From positions 18,991,701 through 19,055,700 of the forward strand of contig CM035233.1 of assembly GCA_020226215.1 (NCBI GenBank): a stretch of 64,000 nucleotides of DNA, in the 5' to 3' direction. Under the pieces are notes generated by a model. That model did not search any database. It saw only the letters and a program-made list of their open reading frames with translations, and was not told the DNA's origin. Below are positions 35,266 through 47,580 of this stretch, one piece after another. Position 1 is the first letter of the stretch. Each line of letters opens with the position of its first letter. The stretch comes from Sindora glabra. Taxonomy: Eukaryota; Streptophyta; Magnoliopsida; Fabales; Fabaceae. Both the position numbers and the translations under genes were made by a program.

Positions 35266-36628
35266 AGTTAAAAACGTGAGCTCACTAAAATATATTTTTG
35301 ATCCTTCTTTTTTAAAAAATTTTTCAAGGAACGAAGGTCGACGAATTTTTACTTATAATTACTCGTATTTGTAAGCTGGATGTAGAAAATTTATTGATTT
35401 TTTTAGGAAGAGTCATGTCTAAAACTCCTTAAATCATAAATTTGTATCATTATGTTTAAATATTTTATATTATAATTAATATATGACTCAAAAACTTAAA
35501 AATTGTTTTAATAAGAATAGCAATGAATTGCTTCCGTTATAACTTGCTTGAATCTGAATTTTTATATGATAATTTAATATATGTTTTTTCTAATTATATG
35601 AGTGGTAATCCATTTTAAATATATATACAAATTTATAGGTTTGAACCCAGACAAGACAGAAATAAAGCTCCACTGCATCATCAAGATGCCGACATTCAAT
35701 TTATGCTTTTAATAAACAAAGGCTTCTTTTCTTGCTATCATTTAATTTATTTGAAATATAAGGTGTATATCTTTTAATTCTTGATAGTCAACTTAAAATT
35801 TACATTAATCGTTGATGTGCCTATAAATCAGTTGTATTCATCGAAAATAAGGCCAGAAAAAGAAGTTAATAAAATTCATTAAAAAAGAATTGGCAGCTTA
35901 CAAAAGTGAGCTAACAATTGTGGGAAACATATTATAAGCTGGTTGGCACTTTTATCAAATTACAATATTAGAAAGAGTTTTTTCTGTTATAGATCTTATG
36001 AATAGTAAATTAAATAATAAGTTGAATAATAAATAAATGAAAATTGTTTAGTTATATGCATCGAGCACTTTCAAGGAGAAAAACTTGTCGAGGACATTTC
36101 AAATACAATTCAAGTTTTTATTTTTATATTCTATATAAATGTTTTTTTATATTCATTTACAGAAGTTATTTGTAAATTGACCTTACTAAATATATTCTCT
36201 AGCTATGCTATTGATCTTAACCATTATTCCTATTCACTATATTTCTTACAAAACTTCATAATCCTCATAATTAATCTCATATCATATTTTATATCTCAAA
36301 CTCTTGATTAATAAAAATGCTTATAACCCAAAAATACTTATTTAATAGAGAATATCAATATTATTACAATATAAAATCCTAATTTATATATATATAAATA
36401 ATTCACAATAAAAAATTATTATTAATTAATAATAATTTAATTTTAGATGAGACCCAGCATTTGAGTAGAAAAGATTATAAAATCTTATATTGGATAGATT
36501 CGAGATTTTAAATGTGATATGTAAGATAACAATTCAGGCTACTTAATCTTAATTAATCTTCTAGGCTTCATGATTTAAACTTAATGAATATTTTGAATTA
36601 ATCTGCCCTTGAAACTGGCAGTAATCTC
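35261..36628. other. Intergenic stretch
   Basis: The phrase LERVFSVIDLMNSKLNNKLN is readable near 35968-36030 (plus strand, from agaaagagttttttctgtta). It faintly recalls a hAT dimerisation end, where 'SERAFS' is usual. It is too short to call. Otherwise nothing recognised. Confidence 0.35.
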
Positions 36629-36830
36629 CACTACAATAAATAAAACCTATTATGATGACGCGTATACCAACAACATTGTTTCAATTGGTGGTATCTCTGT
36701 CAAAGGTGTACAGCAGGAAACTTGCTGCAAAAAATGGGTATAACAATTATATACCCATGACAATATCATCGGTACAAAAAGAAAAAAAATAAAAAATTAA
36801 TTTTTAAAAATTAAAGTAATTATTTTTTTG

Positions 36831-37206
36831 AGAAAATTACATTTTACTCTCTTTAATTATGGGGTCATTGGATTTTACCCTCTTCAATTATAAAAACTTG
36901 AATATTACTCTCTTCAACTTTATAAAATTTAGATTTTATCTCCAAAGTTACCAAGTTAATAGTTATAATATTCAACGGAAGTTAAAAATTGATACTATTA
37001 TCTTAGTGACAGTTCATAACCGTCGATAAGTGAAAAAAATTTTAAAAACCAGTGAAAATAGCCCATTATCATATTTCATTTAGCAACGATTTTTTTAACA
37101 GATTTCGTTAAATTAATAACGGTGAGGGTAAAATTCAAATTTTTATAGTTAAATGAGATAAAATCTGATGATCCCATAATTAAAGGAGGTAAAATACAAT
37201 TTTTCT
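36831..37206. mobile_element. Foldback element, about 376 bp
   Basis: Long inverted arms: the left begins agaaaattacattttactct and the reverse complement of the right begins agaaaaattgtattttacct. The centre contains cgttaaattaataacgg-type words and an ataaccgtcgataagtga block. The same family in opposite orientation occupies 37560-37965. A possible duplication of tatttttttt flanks it, but this is low-complexity sequence. Confidence 0.7.
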
Positions 37207-37559
37207 TATTTTTTTTTAAAGAAATATCTTTATAAAGATGATATTATCATCAATATACATTAGGTTGATAAATATAAAATAAATTAATTTTTTCAAAAAT
37301 AAACTAATTAAAATCGAAACCTTGTTGATATATGTTTTTAGAAAAATGTATCTAGCATCCATCTCCAATAATTCTATATCGATGATTTTACCATCACAGT
37401 AAGGTTACCAAGAGAAATGGAGAAGACTTGGTTAGAGCTAGATTTTAGAGATCATATAGCAAAGATTGAGTTTTTAATTTATCGAAGACATTATTATCAC
37501 AATAAAGTTGCTTGGGGAAATGGAGAAGACACAATTAAAGCTAAAATTTTAGAAATTAT

Positions 37560-37965
37560 AGGAAAAATTATATTTTACTCCCTTCAATTATGAGATTATC
37601 AGATTTTATCCTCATAAACTATTAAAACTTAGATTTTACCCCCTTCAACTTTATAAAATATGAATTTTACCTTTACTGTTACTAACTTAACAAAATCTGT
37701 TAGGAAAATTACTGCTATCATATTTCACTTAGCAATGGTTTACTAATTTTTAAAAAATTTTCACTTACCGACGGTTATGAATCGTCGCTAAGGATAATAG
37801 TATCAGTTTCTAACCATCGCTAAATGTTATGACCGTTTACTTGATAACGGTGGAGGTAAAATTCAAGTTTTATAAAGTTGAAAATGGTAAAATTCAAATT
37901 TCAATAGTTCAAAAGAGTAAAATCTGATAATTCCGAAGTTGAAGGAGGTAAAATATAATTTTTTT
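37560..37965. mobile_element. Foldback element, about 406 bp, opposite orientation
   Basis: Arms match those at 36831-37206 (tattttactcccttcaatta at left; ggaggtaaaatataattttt at right). The core block reads cacttaccgacggttatgaa here, the reverse complement of the other element's ataaccgtcgataagtg, so the two cores are inverted relative to each other. Noncoding. Confidence 0.7.
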
Positions 37966-37999
37966 GAAATTACATAGTAGCGAACAAATTTTTTAATTT

Positions 38000-40900
38000 A
38001 TTTATTGATAACATTATCGTTGCAATAAAGCCTTTATCAATGACTAAAAAAATGCCATTGGTTATAGAAATGCATTAAACTATTCATGGCTAGTCATTAC
38101 TACCATCATTAATGCCTAAGAGTCAAAGAAAGAATAGAGTGAGGACATCATTTTTTCCATTTCAAAGGTATATTTGTACATTTTATGTTTAATTATCATT
38201 TTTTTTATTACTCTATCTCATATTTGATTTCTTGATTCTATAAGAATTTGTTACCTTGCTTATCTGCCCTTGTCATTTCTTCATTTTCAAAATTATTCTT
38301 CCATGAAAGTAAGCTCAAATTTGATCAAATTGTTCTTGTATCTATTTTCTATATTTGTTCAATTTGTGGTTGGAATATACCATTAATTTGAGAAATTTTA
38401 TTAGTTTTATTGTTGCTATATTAATTTTAGAAATTTTATTGCTATATTTATTTTAGAAATTTCATAACTATATAGTAAAATGAGTATGCCATATACATTT
38501 TTTAGATTCACTTTGTCTTAAGTTTTGTGATAATTTTTTATATATTAGAAGATCTCTTTGCAAAATATTATAACATCATCTAATATATTTTAAAAAGAAT
38601 TATGATGTAACTTTTGTTAACATATTTGTGACTTTTTATTTACTTATTACTAGTAAAATTCTTCCAAAGTTTTAACCTTTTATAAATGGTAATTAAATTA
38701 TACATTTGAAGTTCACATATGTCTCCAAGTCCTTTCTATTTACATTATAGAAATTTTCTTTTTAATGGTTTCTGGTAGTTTTTTTCCTTTTCAATTGTAA
38801 TTTTTATAATATGATTGTGATTTGTTAAAAAATTATAATTTTTATATTAAAACTTATTCATTATTAATGTATAATATTGTAAATTTTTTATGCTAAACTT
38901 TGAAATAGAAACAATTATATTTAAAGCATAAAAATTGAAGAAAATATGAAAATCGTAAATAATGAGAAAAAAATTTAAACTTTGTAAATAAAATTATAAA
39001 ATTATAAAAATTAAAACTAAGAAAATTGTATAAAATGGAAAAACATAATTTTAAAAATTAATGTAATGAAAATATGATAATGTAAATAAGGGAAAATATT
39101 AAATAAATGAAGCTTTAACAAAAATTAGGAAAAATATTTATTAATAGAGATTTAAAGTAAAATATTATTAAACTAGTGAATAAAATGAAGTTATTATGAA
39201 TAAATTTCACATAAAATATTCATTTCAAATTTACTATGTGATTTATTGATATATACAGAGAAACTAGACTATATGTCAGAGACACCCACTAGCATATCCT
39301 TTAAATTCAAATCTTGCTAATGGTTGCAGAGAAGTCAAGAATGCTATTAAAAGAAAAAGATTTTGTAAAAATATTATCAAGAAAGATAGTATTTTAGCAC
39401 TTTTACAAGTTTATAATGCAAGTAATTGAGAAGCTTATTTTATGGGTCTCACATCTTTGAAAGGAAGGTGTAGGGAACTGGATATTCAAATATGGCTAAC
39501 TAATAGAGAAAATGATCATTGATGGTAGTTATTTTCATAATATCCTAGAAGTAGTTCTATGCTTTTATATCTACGGCAATCAATTCTATTCTTAAGACCG
39601 TTATTAGTTAGCCTTCGCAAAATATTTGCTCTCTCTTGCTATCAATTCTTTAAGTTTAATAAAGAGCTTGGCTACCCTAATAATATATGTTTCTTTCCCA
39701 ATTTGGCTTAAGAAATCCTTCAAAGAGTTTTAGGTTTACGAGCTTGGTTACTCTAATAATATGTATTTCTTTCATAGTTCAACATAAGAAGCCTTTCAAT
39801 AATTTAAGGTTTATTATTGTATACAATTTTATTAGTGAATTTACCATTTATTTTTTTAACTTTACAACTCACTGTTTCTCTTCCTTTTATTTACTTAATA
39901 ATATATTTTTTTTTTCTATTTACTCATGTTATTTGTAGATTAAATACCAATATCATTAAGTAATATAAATATAATACTATATTTTTATTTTTATTATAAA
40001 ATTATTTTAAATAAGTAAAAGATTTAATTTAATTAGATCACTTAGCTACATATTTTATTTTTAAATCTTATTGTTTTATAAGTAGGCACACATTAATTTT
40101 TTCTTTTTAACTATTTCATTTTATGTTTTTGTTTACTAATGCCACTAAATAGTATAAAGATAACACATCATATTTTATTTTTATTATAGAAATATTTTAA
40201 ATATGTTAAAATTTTAATATAGAGATTATTAATTGATTTAATTATTTAAATATTATATTTCCTTATAAAATATCTAGAATTAAAATTCAATATATATCAA
40301 TTAAAATTATATCATAATTTTGAATATTTCAGTAAAGATAATAATAATAATAATAACAATAATAATAATAATAATTAATATATTATACATATTTATAATC
40401 TATATAATATTACATATAATATAAAATTAGGATAATTTAATTTTTTTTGCTTTTTCCAAAGAAATTGCAATAAAAAATTATAATATATGTAAATATTTAT
40501 ATTCATATATGTGAAACTCTAATTTTTTTTAATCATGCAAATTCATTTTTTTTCTATTTGTTCCTTCCTTTCTGACATCTTTTTATATTATACAAATAAA
40601 TAAATAAGTAATCTATTATCATTAATAATAATAATAATAATAACAATAGCAATAATAATAATTTAATAGACAAAAATTAAGACTTATAACTAAAATAAAT
40701 AATAATAAATTATATTATATATGCCTTATAATAGTTGCAACAAAGATCTTTTCTAGTTCTAGTTAAAAATTTAAACTTAATGTAAGTTGTTTTAAAATAA
40801 TTATGCTTTTTGCATTTTTATTCTATATACTCAATTTATAAATTTATATGTTTTTTGAAAGAAGATGTGCATAAAATTATATTATAAAGCATAACTAATT

Positions 40901-41682
40901 ATAATTTATCATAAATAATAATATGAATGTCAAAGAAAATATAAAATGAAATAATAATTTTTTAAAAAAAAGTATATGTCTATAAAGACAACATAAAGCA
41001 AATAATAATGAAAAATTCAATTTTTAGGGCAATGTAATAATTATGATTAAAATATTTATTAATAACATTGTCATCAATATATATGCTAGGGAAAATGTAG
41101 TTGATGTGAAGACCTATGCACTATATACTAATGATTTTGTTGTCATAATAGTACTTTTAAAGGTTTGGAATTTAAATTTTTTAACCATATTTAGATGACA
41201 ATGTCATTGTAAGATGGTTCTTAGGAAAATGAATGGGCATAGGGTAATGCCAATTTTTGGTTGCCTTATTGCAACTACCAAATTTTGTAAACAATGATGA
41301 TGGAATTAAATGTCATCATAATATGTCAACACTAAAATTTCATAGAGCACCATTTCTGCTCATTCAAGCAATAAATGAGCTAAGGATTGAGAGAAATTCT
41401 TTACATTTAAGGTGAGTTTTTTTCCTTTTAATATTTTCCTTGTCATTTGTTCATTTTTTAAGTCTCTTATTTTTTTAACACTGGTTTCGTATATTGGACA
41501 AATTTTATTGTTACCCATTCTTTCCATCATTTATTCTTTCATTAAGATAAGCTAAATTTTTGTAAGCAATCTTTCTTAATGATTGTTTATAAATTGTGGT
41601 ATATTGCTTGGAAATAATTCTTTAACTTTTGTGAAATTAGTTATGGAATTAATATATTGCATATGATATATTTGTTATTGAT
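38000..41682. other. Very AT-rich stretch, transposon interior without clear coding
   Basis: No supported gene. It includes AAT microsatellites at 40338-40377 and 40620-40662. The segments near 38160-38330 and 41400-41570 share wording (tcctt/ttgtcatttcttcatttt and 'gataagct' phrases), suggesting an internal old duplication. The plus frame 39687-39938 is not convincing. Confidence 0.4.
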
Positions 41683-42480
41683 GGAACTTATAAATCAAAA
41701 GAGGGTGAATTGGCTTTAACTAAGATTGACAATTAAAATTATATTAAAAATATGTATAAAACCATAAGGAGTAAATTTTAAAATTTTAATATTTTGATAA
41801 CTATATAGTTTCAAAAGATATGAAATAATTTTGAAAAGATTATAAATATTTTGAAGGTATGTCAAAAATAATTTCTTGAAAAAACATATTATAAAAAATT
41901 GTGTGAAAGCCTTTCTTAAAAGAATAAGCAAGAATAAAAAAGTGGGCAAGAAAAATAACATTAAAAATTTTTTTAAAGATTTAATGATCCAAAAGGAATG
42001 CCTTTTTGATCTACTCCTTTCTTGTCAAGTCATTAAGTTTCACTTGAAATATTCACTATTTTAATCAAAGATTACGATGCCTAGATTTATGAGATTCACA
42101 CAATCTCTATTAGGATTTCCAAACTACATAATCTATATTATGATTTCAATCACTACCTAACTTTACATGATCTCTTCAATTTTTACTAAAATTTTCAAAT
42201 ACTATCTAACTTTTCAAGATTTACCAATATATACTAGGATTTCAACAAATTCACAAGAAAGTTTTCTCAAAATCTCACTAAAGACTTTATAATTTTTCTC
42301 TCAAACACTCTTATGGTGGATATATAAGTTTTGGATCAAGAGAGAATAGCATAAGAATTTCAGCTAATATGAGAAGAAAGAGAATAAGAATTGCAACTTG
42401 TAGATCAATGGCTTGGTGTGTCTTTTTCAAATGAAATGAAGCCTATTTATATGAAAAATTATCTTAATATTTAAATAAAC
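41683..42480 (-). repeat. Relic LTR of the Sirevirus-like family
   Basis: Resembles the 3861 and 14332 LTRs: aaaagagggtgaattggc at the left, then gatttaatgatccaaaagga, gatctactcctttcttgtca and tggatatataagttttggat in the same order. A minus-strand TATA-like word (tataaatagg) lies opposite gcctatttata at about 42440. No internal retroelement sequence adjoins it, so it is a solo or truncated LTR. Confidence 0.6.
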
Positions 42481-42849
42481 TTGTCTAACAAGTTTCCTTT
42501 GCCTTTTAAAGTGTTGAATATTCGAATTTGAATCAAGTAGGACTAGCTTACATAGAGGAGGAGCATTAATAATCTTATGATGATGTTAAAACTAATAATA
42601 AAAGAAGTGGGCATTTTACTTTTAGTGATAGTAATTCATATTAAAGTTTAGATACTTTTACTTTTTAACATGTAAACATAATGTAAAGAGACATTTTTTA
42701 TATGTCATAATAAATATTATTTATATCTAATAGAAAGTATTGATTCTGTTACATGTTTAACATAATGTTAAGGTTAGTGATATATTTAACTTTGATATGT
42801 TGTAATAAGTGTTTGTTCATGTCATTTTATTATAATTATTCATAGTTAT

Positions 42850-43520
42850 GGCTAGTATTATACCTTACTATCATGGAGGTGATGAAGGAACTAACCTATC
42901 ATGAGGCCTTACTCATATTTTTAACCATTGCGAATGACGTAAAATTGCTTACATTAAATAATTCATATGATTTGTTCCCATATGTATAGTTTATCTACTT
43001 AGTAAATATTATTAATAATTGCAACATTTATGAAAAAATCTGACAAAAATAGAAATATTAGCCTTAAGAAATTAGTACCAAAAAATAATAATTAACCACT
43101 ACCTGTGCATTTTAGTCTTATCACTTAAAACTTAGTGGGGTAAATCAGAAGTGCTTGTCACCATTGATAGGAATGGAGGTCAATATGCACTATGAGCTAT
43201 TCCATAAGTCTTAGGTGATAGTACCTAAAGAGCAGAAAGCTCATATTATTAAGGCAATTTATGTAAGTATTAGTTTATTTTGTGTATTAATTTACAATTT
43301 AAAATTAGCATTATTTTAATCCATATTTTTCTCCTACATGTCTTTCAATACAAGAATATTTTAAGTTTGTAGATGTTCCACATAAAAGATTGCACTACAT
43401 TTATAATAGCATCCAATGTGGTGCAACTGATTGGTATAAAGGTTGGAAGTATAAATTGCATGATTATTTCTTGCAACATGGGGAATAAGATCAATCACAA
43501 TCTTGAAAAGTGTATAATGA
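42850..43520 (+). pseudogene. Possible En/Spm-like ORF fragments
   Basis: Broken plus-strand coding relics. They include a segment reading VPKEQKAHIIKAIYV near 43210-43265, a gap resembling an intron, and a following segment with FVDVPHKRLHYIYNSI and QCGATDWYKGWKYKLHDYF at about 43366-43470. The spacing recalls the plant CACTA 'Transposase_24'-type protein, which I know only by general pattern. Stops interrupt it. The assignment is tentative and rests partly on the nearby CACTA-like terminus. Confidence 0.35.
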
Positions 43521-43654
43521 GGGATCCTTAAAGATATGCTAGTCGACCATTAGGAACAGGCTTGCACGATGTTCAATACTATAGAGTATAGGATAAGAAT
43601 GAATTAGATAATATATGTAATAATTTTTTAGTTTCAAGGTTATTGATCATAAAA

Positions 43655-44730
43655 TAAAAATACACTAAGAGGGGGTGAATTGATATTTAAAAATTTAAGT
43701 AATTAAGAGTCTAAAACACTAGCTTTTTCAAGCTTGCTTCTTCATGACCCCCTAAAAAGCAACTAGAAAGTAAATATGAGATATCAAGTAAATAATATGT
43801 AAAAATATGTAATGAATAGCAATTAATTAAAGAGTAAGGGAAAAAGAAGATAACATCAATGTTATAATAGTTCGATTGTCTATAGGAATAACCATTCCTT
43901 TAGGTTTATGATACTCTCTTAAGATTAAACCAATTTTAGTAGTTATTCACTAGCATTTTTTCTTTACAAAGCCTAAGTACATTTTTCCACTTAATTTTTC
44001 AAGGACTCAAGCTATTTTACCTCAAGATTTAAGGATTTCCTTTCTTATAACCTAGCTACAAGATGTTTAAAAGCATTTATTTTACACTTCACCTTAACTA
44101 GTGAACCTTTACAGGGTAAGATTTGTCTTTTAAAGAGTTTACATTAGTTTATATACTTTAATAGTATAGATTAGCAAATAAAGCTCAAGAAGGAAGATTA
44201 TAAAAGATAAAAAAATTCTATAAAGAGGAAAAGATGCTTAAAGTGTTGAACCACAAAGTGTGATCCTTCATTTATAGTTAGAGGAAGAAAACTAGCCATT
44301 AGGATTGGCACAAATCCCAACAAGCAATTTTATCCTAAAAGCCTCCTTTTTTTACTCTTAATCTTTCTTAGTGCTTGCTCTTTTTTAGAATTGTCATTGT
44401 CTAGTCACATTAACTTTTGACATTGTGAAGTATGCTTTTTCATATGCTATCTTAATGTGTTACTTTTAACTTGTACTATGAAAGTACAATATGCTTGCTT
44501 TTTTAAAACAATTTGAATTTTAGCAATGAGATATCCTTTTTTTACTATATTATTTGCTTGCTTTTTCAAATTTGGTCACATTGTAAAATATGCAATTCTT
44601 GTTGTCTTGATGTGTCACTTTCAACTTGTACTATGAAAGTATAGTATGCTTACATTTTTAAAATAATTTGAATTTTAGCAGCGAGATGTCTTTTTTTTAT
44701 TGTACTATTTTTTTGCTCTTTCAAATTTTG
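43655..44730 (-). repeat. Distant Sirevirus-type LTR relic with internal tandem repeat
   Basis: The left part contains aagagggggtgaattgat, and later ataatagttcgattgtctat and ggaataaccattcctttagg, in the same order as in the LTRs at 3861 and 14332, though more diverged. At 44400-44720 a unit of about 155 bp is tandemly repeated: aacttgtactatgaaagta occurs at 44470 and again near 44624. There is no coding capacity. Boundaries are uncertain. Confidence 0.45.
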
Positions 44731-47205
44731 TTACATGTGAAGGTAGAAATATTGACTTAGCTTTTGTTAACAATTAAAAGAGCAACCTACAAAAATCAAA
44801 ATTCTATAGAAAAGATAGATATGACAATACACAAAATGAAAAAGCAACTTGGAAAAAATTATATTTTGATAGTCCAAAACATCATATTTTTCACAAATTT
44901 TTAAAAAATAACATTTCATCTATCAATTCAATTCCATTTTGAGCAAAGAAACATGTAAAGCATAACTGGAATTGATGTTGCAAATTTATAAGAAAGCAAA
45001 GAGCAACTAGACTAAAACAAGTAAACCAATAATCTTTTTTTTAATCTAGTGCCTTTCACCTATCAAACCAACTTTAGTTTTTCATAATAAACTAAATGTA
45101 TCATAATTAAAATTGGTTTTGATAGTAACATGACAACAATAAGCAAATATATCAATAAACCAAAACATTCATGGTCAATTGAGCTTGCGTCAATTTCATC
45201 AATTCCTAACTTAATGATAAAATGTGTTAAATGAGGTTGGAATTGAATTTTACACTTCATCATTTTTCCAACTGGGCACATATATATTAAACAATCAAGC
45301 ATAGTAAGGTCCAATAACATATCCTTGCAATGTACAAATTAAACCATTAATTCTTATCATCATCAAAATAAATTAATTTAGCAATTTAAGCATGTACTGG
45401 GGTCCTACATTCATGCTCTTTCCTCTTTTTTTTATTTTTTATGATGATACACTTGCAAAGATAAGTTTCTAGAAAACAAAAAAAAAGAGCAACCAAGTGG
45501 CATATGTCTAAGTATCAAAGGTTAAACTCCTAGATTAAGTAATTAATTTCAAATACCTACCTAGCAATAAATCATGTATATTAGTATATTAAATAATACG
45601 TCTTGTTCTTTTCCCCAATCCTTCTTGTTTTTAGTAGATGCAAGCATTTACTTGCTCTTTGCCGTTGAATCTTACTATTCCCTTTATTTATCTCCTCCTT
45701 CATCATAAAAAATATCTCAAAATAGTATCCAAATATTTAATAAGTAACCAATCCCATAAATAAGTATAAAAGTAGGAAACATAAGGTGTTGTTTGAGCAT
45801 GTATTGAAGCAATAGAGTATCAGAATATATATGAGCATATATCCAAAAGGAGAAAGGAAAATCAATAAACTAGTATTTATGAGTAAAAATAGTAAAAGTA
45901 AGGAGGTTTAGAAATGTGTAATCATATTATGCTCCTCCTGATTGGTTGCTTTTTATTAGTCTTGCATAAGTATATTAATGTAGCACAAAAATAGGAGATA
46001 TATTCTGAAAAACTGAACAAACGAATAGAAACACCAATTAAAGATGAATAATAAGATTGTTCAACAAGTTCCAAAAGTGTTCATACTGCTAGTCATATGA
46101 ATTCTCATAGATCCAACATAATAAGGTAGCACACAAACTACGAAAAAGCAATGACATGCCTAAACAAACAAATCCTACATGCATGCTTTATCTTTTGTCT
46201 ATACGAAGACATCCCAAACATTAATTAGTAGAAATCATGGCACATCCTTCTTGCTTTTTTTTATTTCATTTATTAAATGAGTTAATAATTCCTCATTTTA
46301 TGAGTAAATACAAAATTTAATCTTTTGTTTATAAAGATAATTATTATTACATTTTTAAAATTTTATAATTATTAATACTAGTTCATATTTTGTTTTGAAA
46401 TAATTATTCATCCCTCCTTTTATTTGTAATGTTAAAATAAATAAATATTGAAATGAATTGTTAAACCTCACACTTTGCAATGTTAAAGACATGCTTACTT
46501 CTTGTTATTTAATTTTACAAGTAAGGAAAATGATGAATAATTATAACTAATATAAAAATAAGAAATTAATAGTACTCTTTCTGTCCATTTTTTTTTTTAC
46601 TTTAAAATTTTTTTTGCTCATCTTTATCTATCATTTTATAAATTCAATAAAATATATTTTTTTCAAAATTTATCCTTCTTATCTTTAATAAATATTTAAT
46701 TATTCTATATATTTATCTTAAAATGTTAATAAATTTATTTCACCATGTATCCCTCTCTTTTCACCCTCAATTACCTCGAATTTTATAATTAAAAATATTA
46801 TTTTTTCCAATAATAGAATCATCTCCCAATTTTTAATCTTGGCATTAAATGCACGTTAGAGCAATGATAGAGTGAATTTTGATTATTGAATTGATTAGTA
46901 GTTTTGAAAATTATAATAAAAATAAATATAATAAATTAATGATAAATTAATTCTCTTAATATCTGTAAAATGATTTTATGTTATAGATAATAAATTATGA
47001 AGGAAGAATGAGTTATGAAATATGAAAAATATAATAGTAATTATTTTTATAAATAAGAGATTAAATATTATATTTTTTTAATTTTATTATTTATTAATTA
47101 ATTTTTCAAATTTATGTGTATTAAAATCTTGGTATTTGAATTTTTAAGATATTAAAAATTTAAAAATACTAATTATTTTTATTTATTAAATGAAATTAAG
47201 TACAA
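44731..47205. other. Intergenic stretch
   Basis: No supported gene. Scattered phrases such as 'aaagagcaac' and 'gcaactagac' suggest continuing old retroelement noncoding DNA. The minus frame 45320-45063 has no recognisable motif. Confidence 0.35.
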
Positions 47206-47580
47206 ATATTATAGTTTTACCGTGCAAAAACATGTGAGGGGAGACATATGCGGGAAAGGGTAAGGCCGAAACAAAGCCACCTGTGAAGGACCGGACACAT
47301 TTGTCAGAAGGCTACAATTAAGAGAATGGGTTCCTTGGCACCATAAACCGAGGGAGGGGCCACAAATAATTGAACACCATATTTTATAGCACGGAGTTTG
47401 ATATTTTTGACCCGCGATTACTACCCATTTATTAAACCACGTGTCTCCATGCAACCACTCAAAATGCATTTCTTCGTCATCCAATATGTAATTGCAGGAG
47501 ATCTTTTTCCCTCTCCCACCAATTAAATGTTTAGTAAATAGCGGTCTGGTCAGTTTTTAATTGACTGCAGCGGGTTTATC
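47206..47580. other. GC-richer island with G-box-like word
   Basis: About 370 bases clearly less AT-rich than the surroundings. It contains ccacgtgtc near 47439-47447, a G-box/ABRE-like word, and a 91-residue minus frame (47484-47209) without a recognised motif. It could be a detached promoter fragment or an old exon. No function assigned. Confidence 0.4.

Larger units (their letters stand above)
36629..43640 (+). mobile_element. Probable CACTA (En/Spm-like) transposon relic with nested insertions
   Basis: The left end reads cactacaataaataaaacct at 36629, matching the CACTA terminal motif. It is followed by 1.3 kb of short repeats of gatgat/atcatc-type words such as gatattatcatcaatatac, which resemble CACTA subterminal repeats. 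Similar words return at 41045-41230. Protein-like fragments near 42850-43500 recall the plant En/Spm ORF (see that entry). The matching right end (tttattgtagtg-like) was not found, so the right limit is nominal. The two foldback elements, and apparently an LTR relic, lie inside it. Confidence 0.4.
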
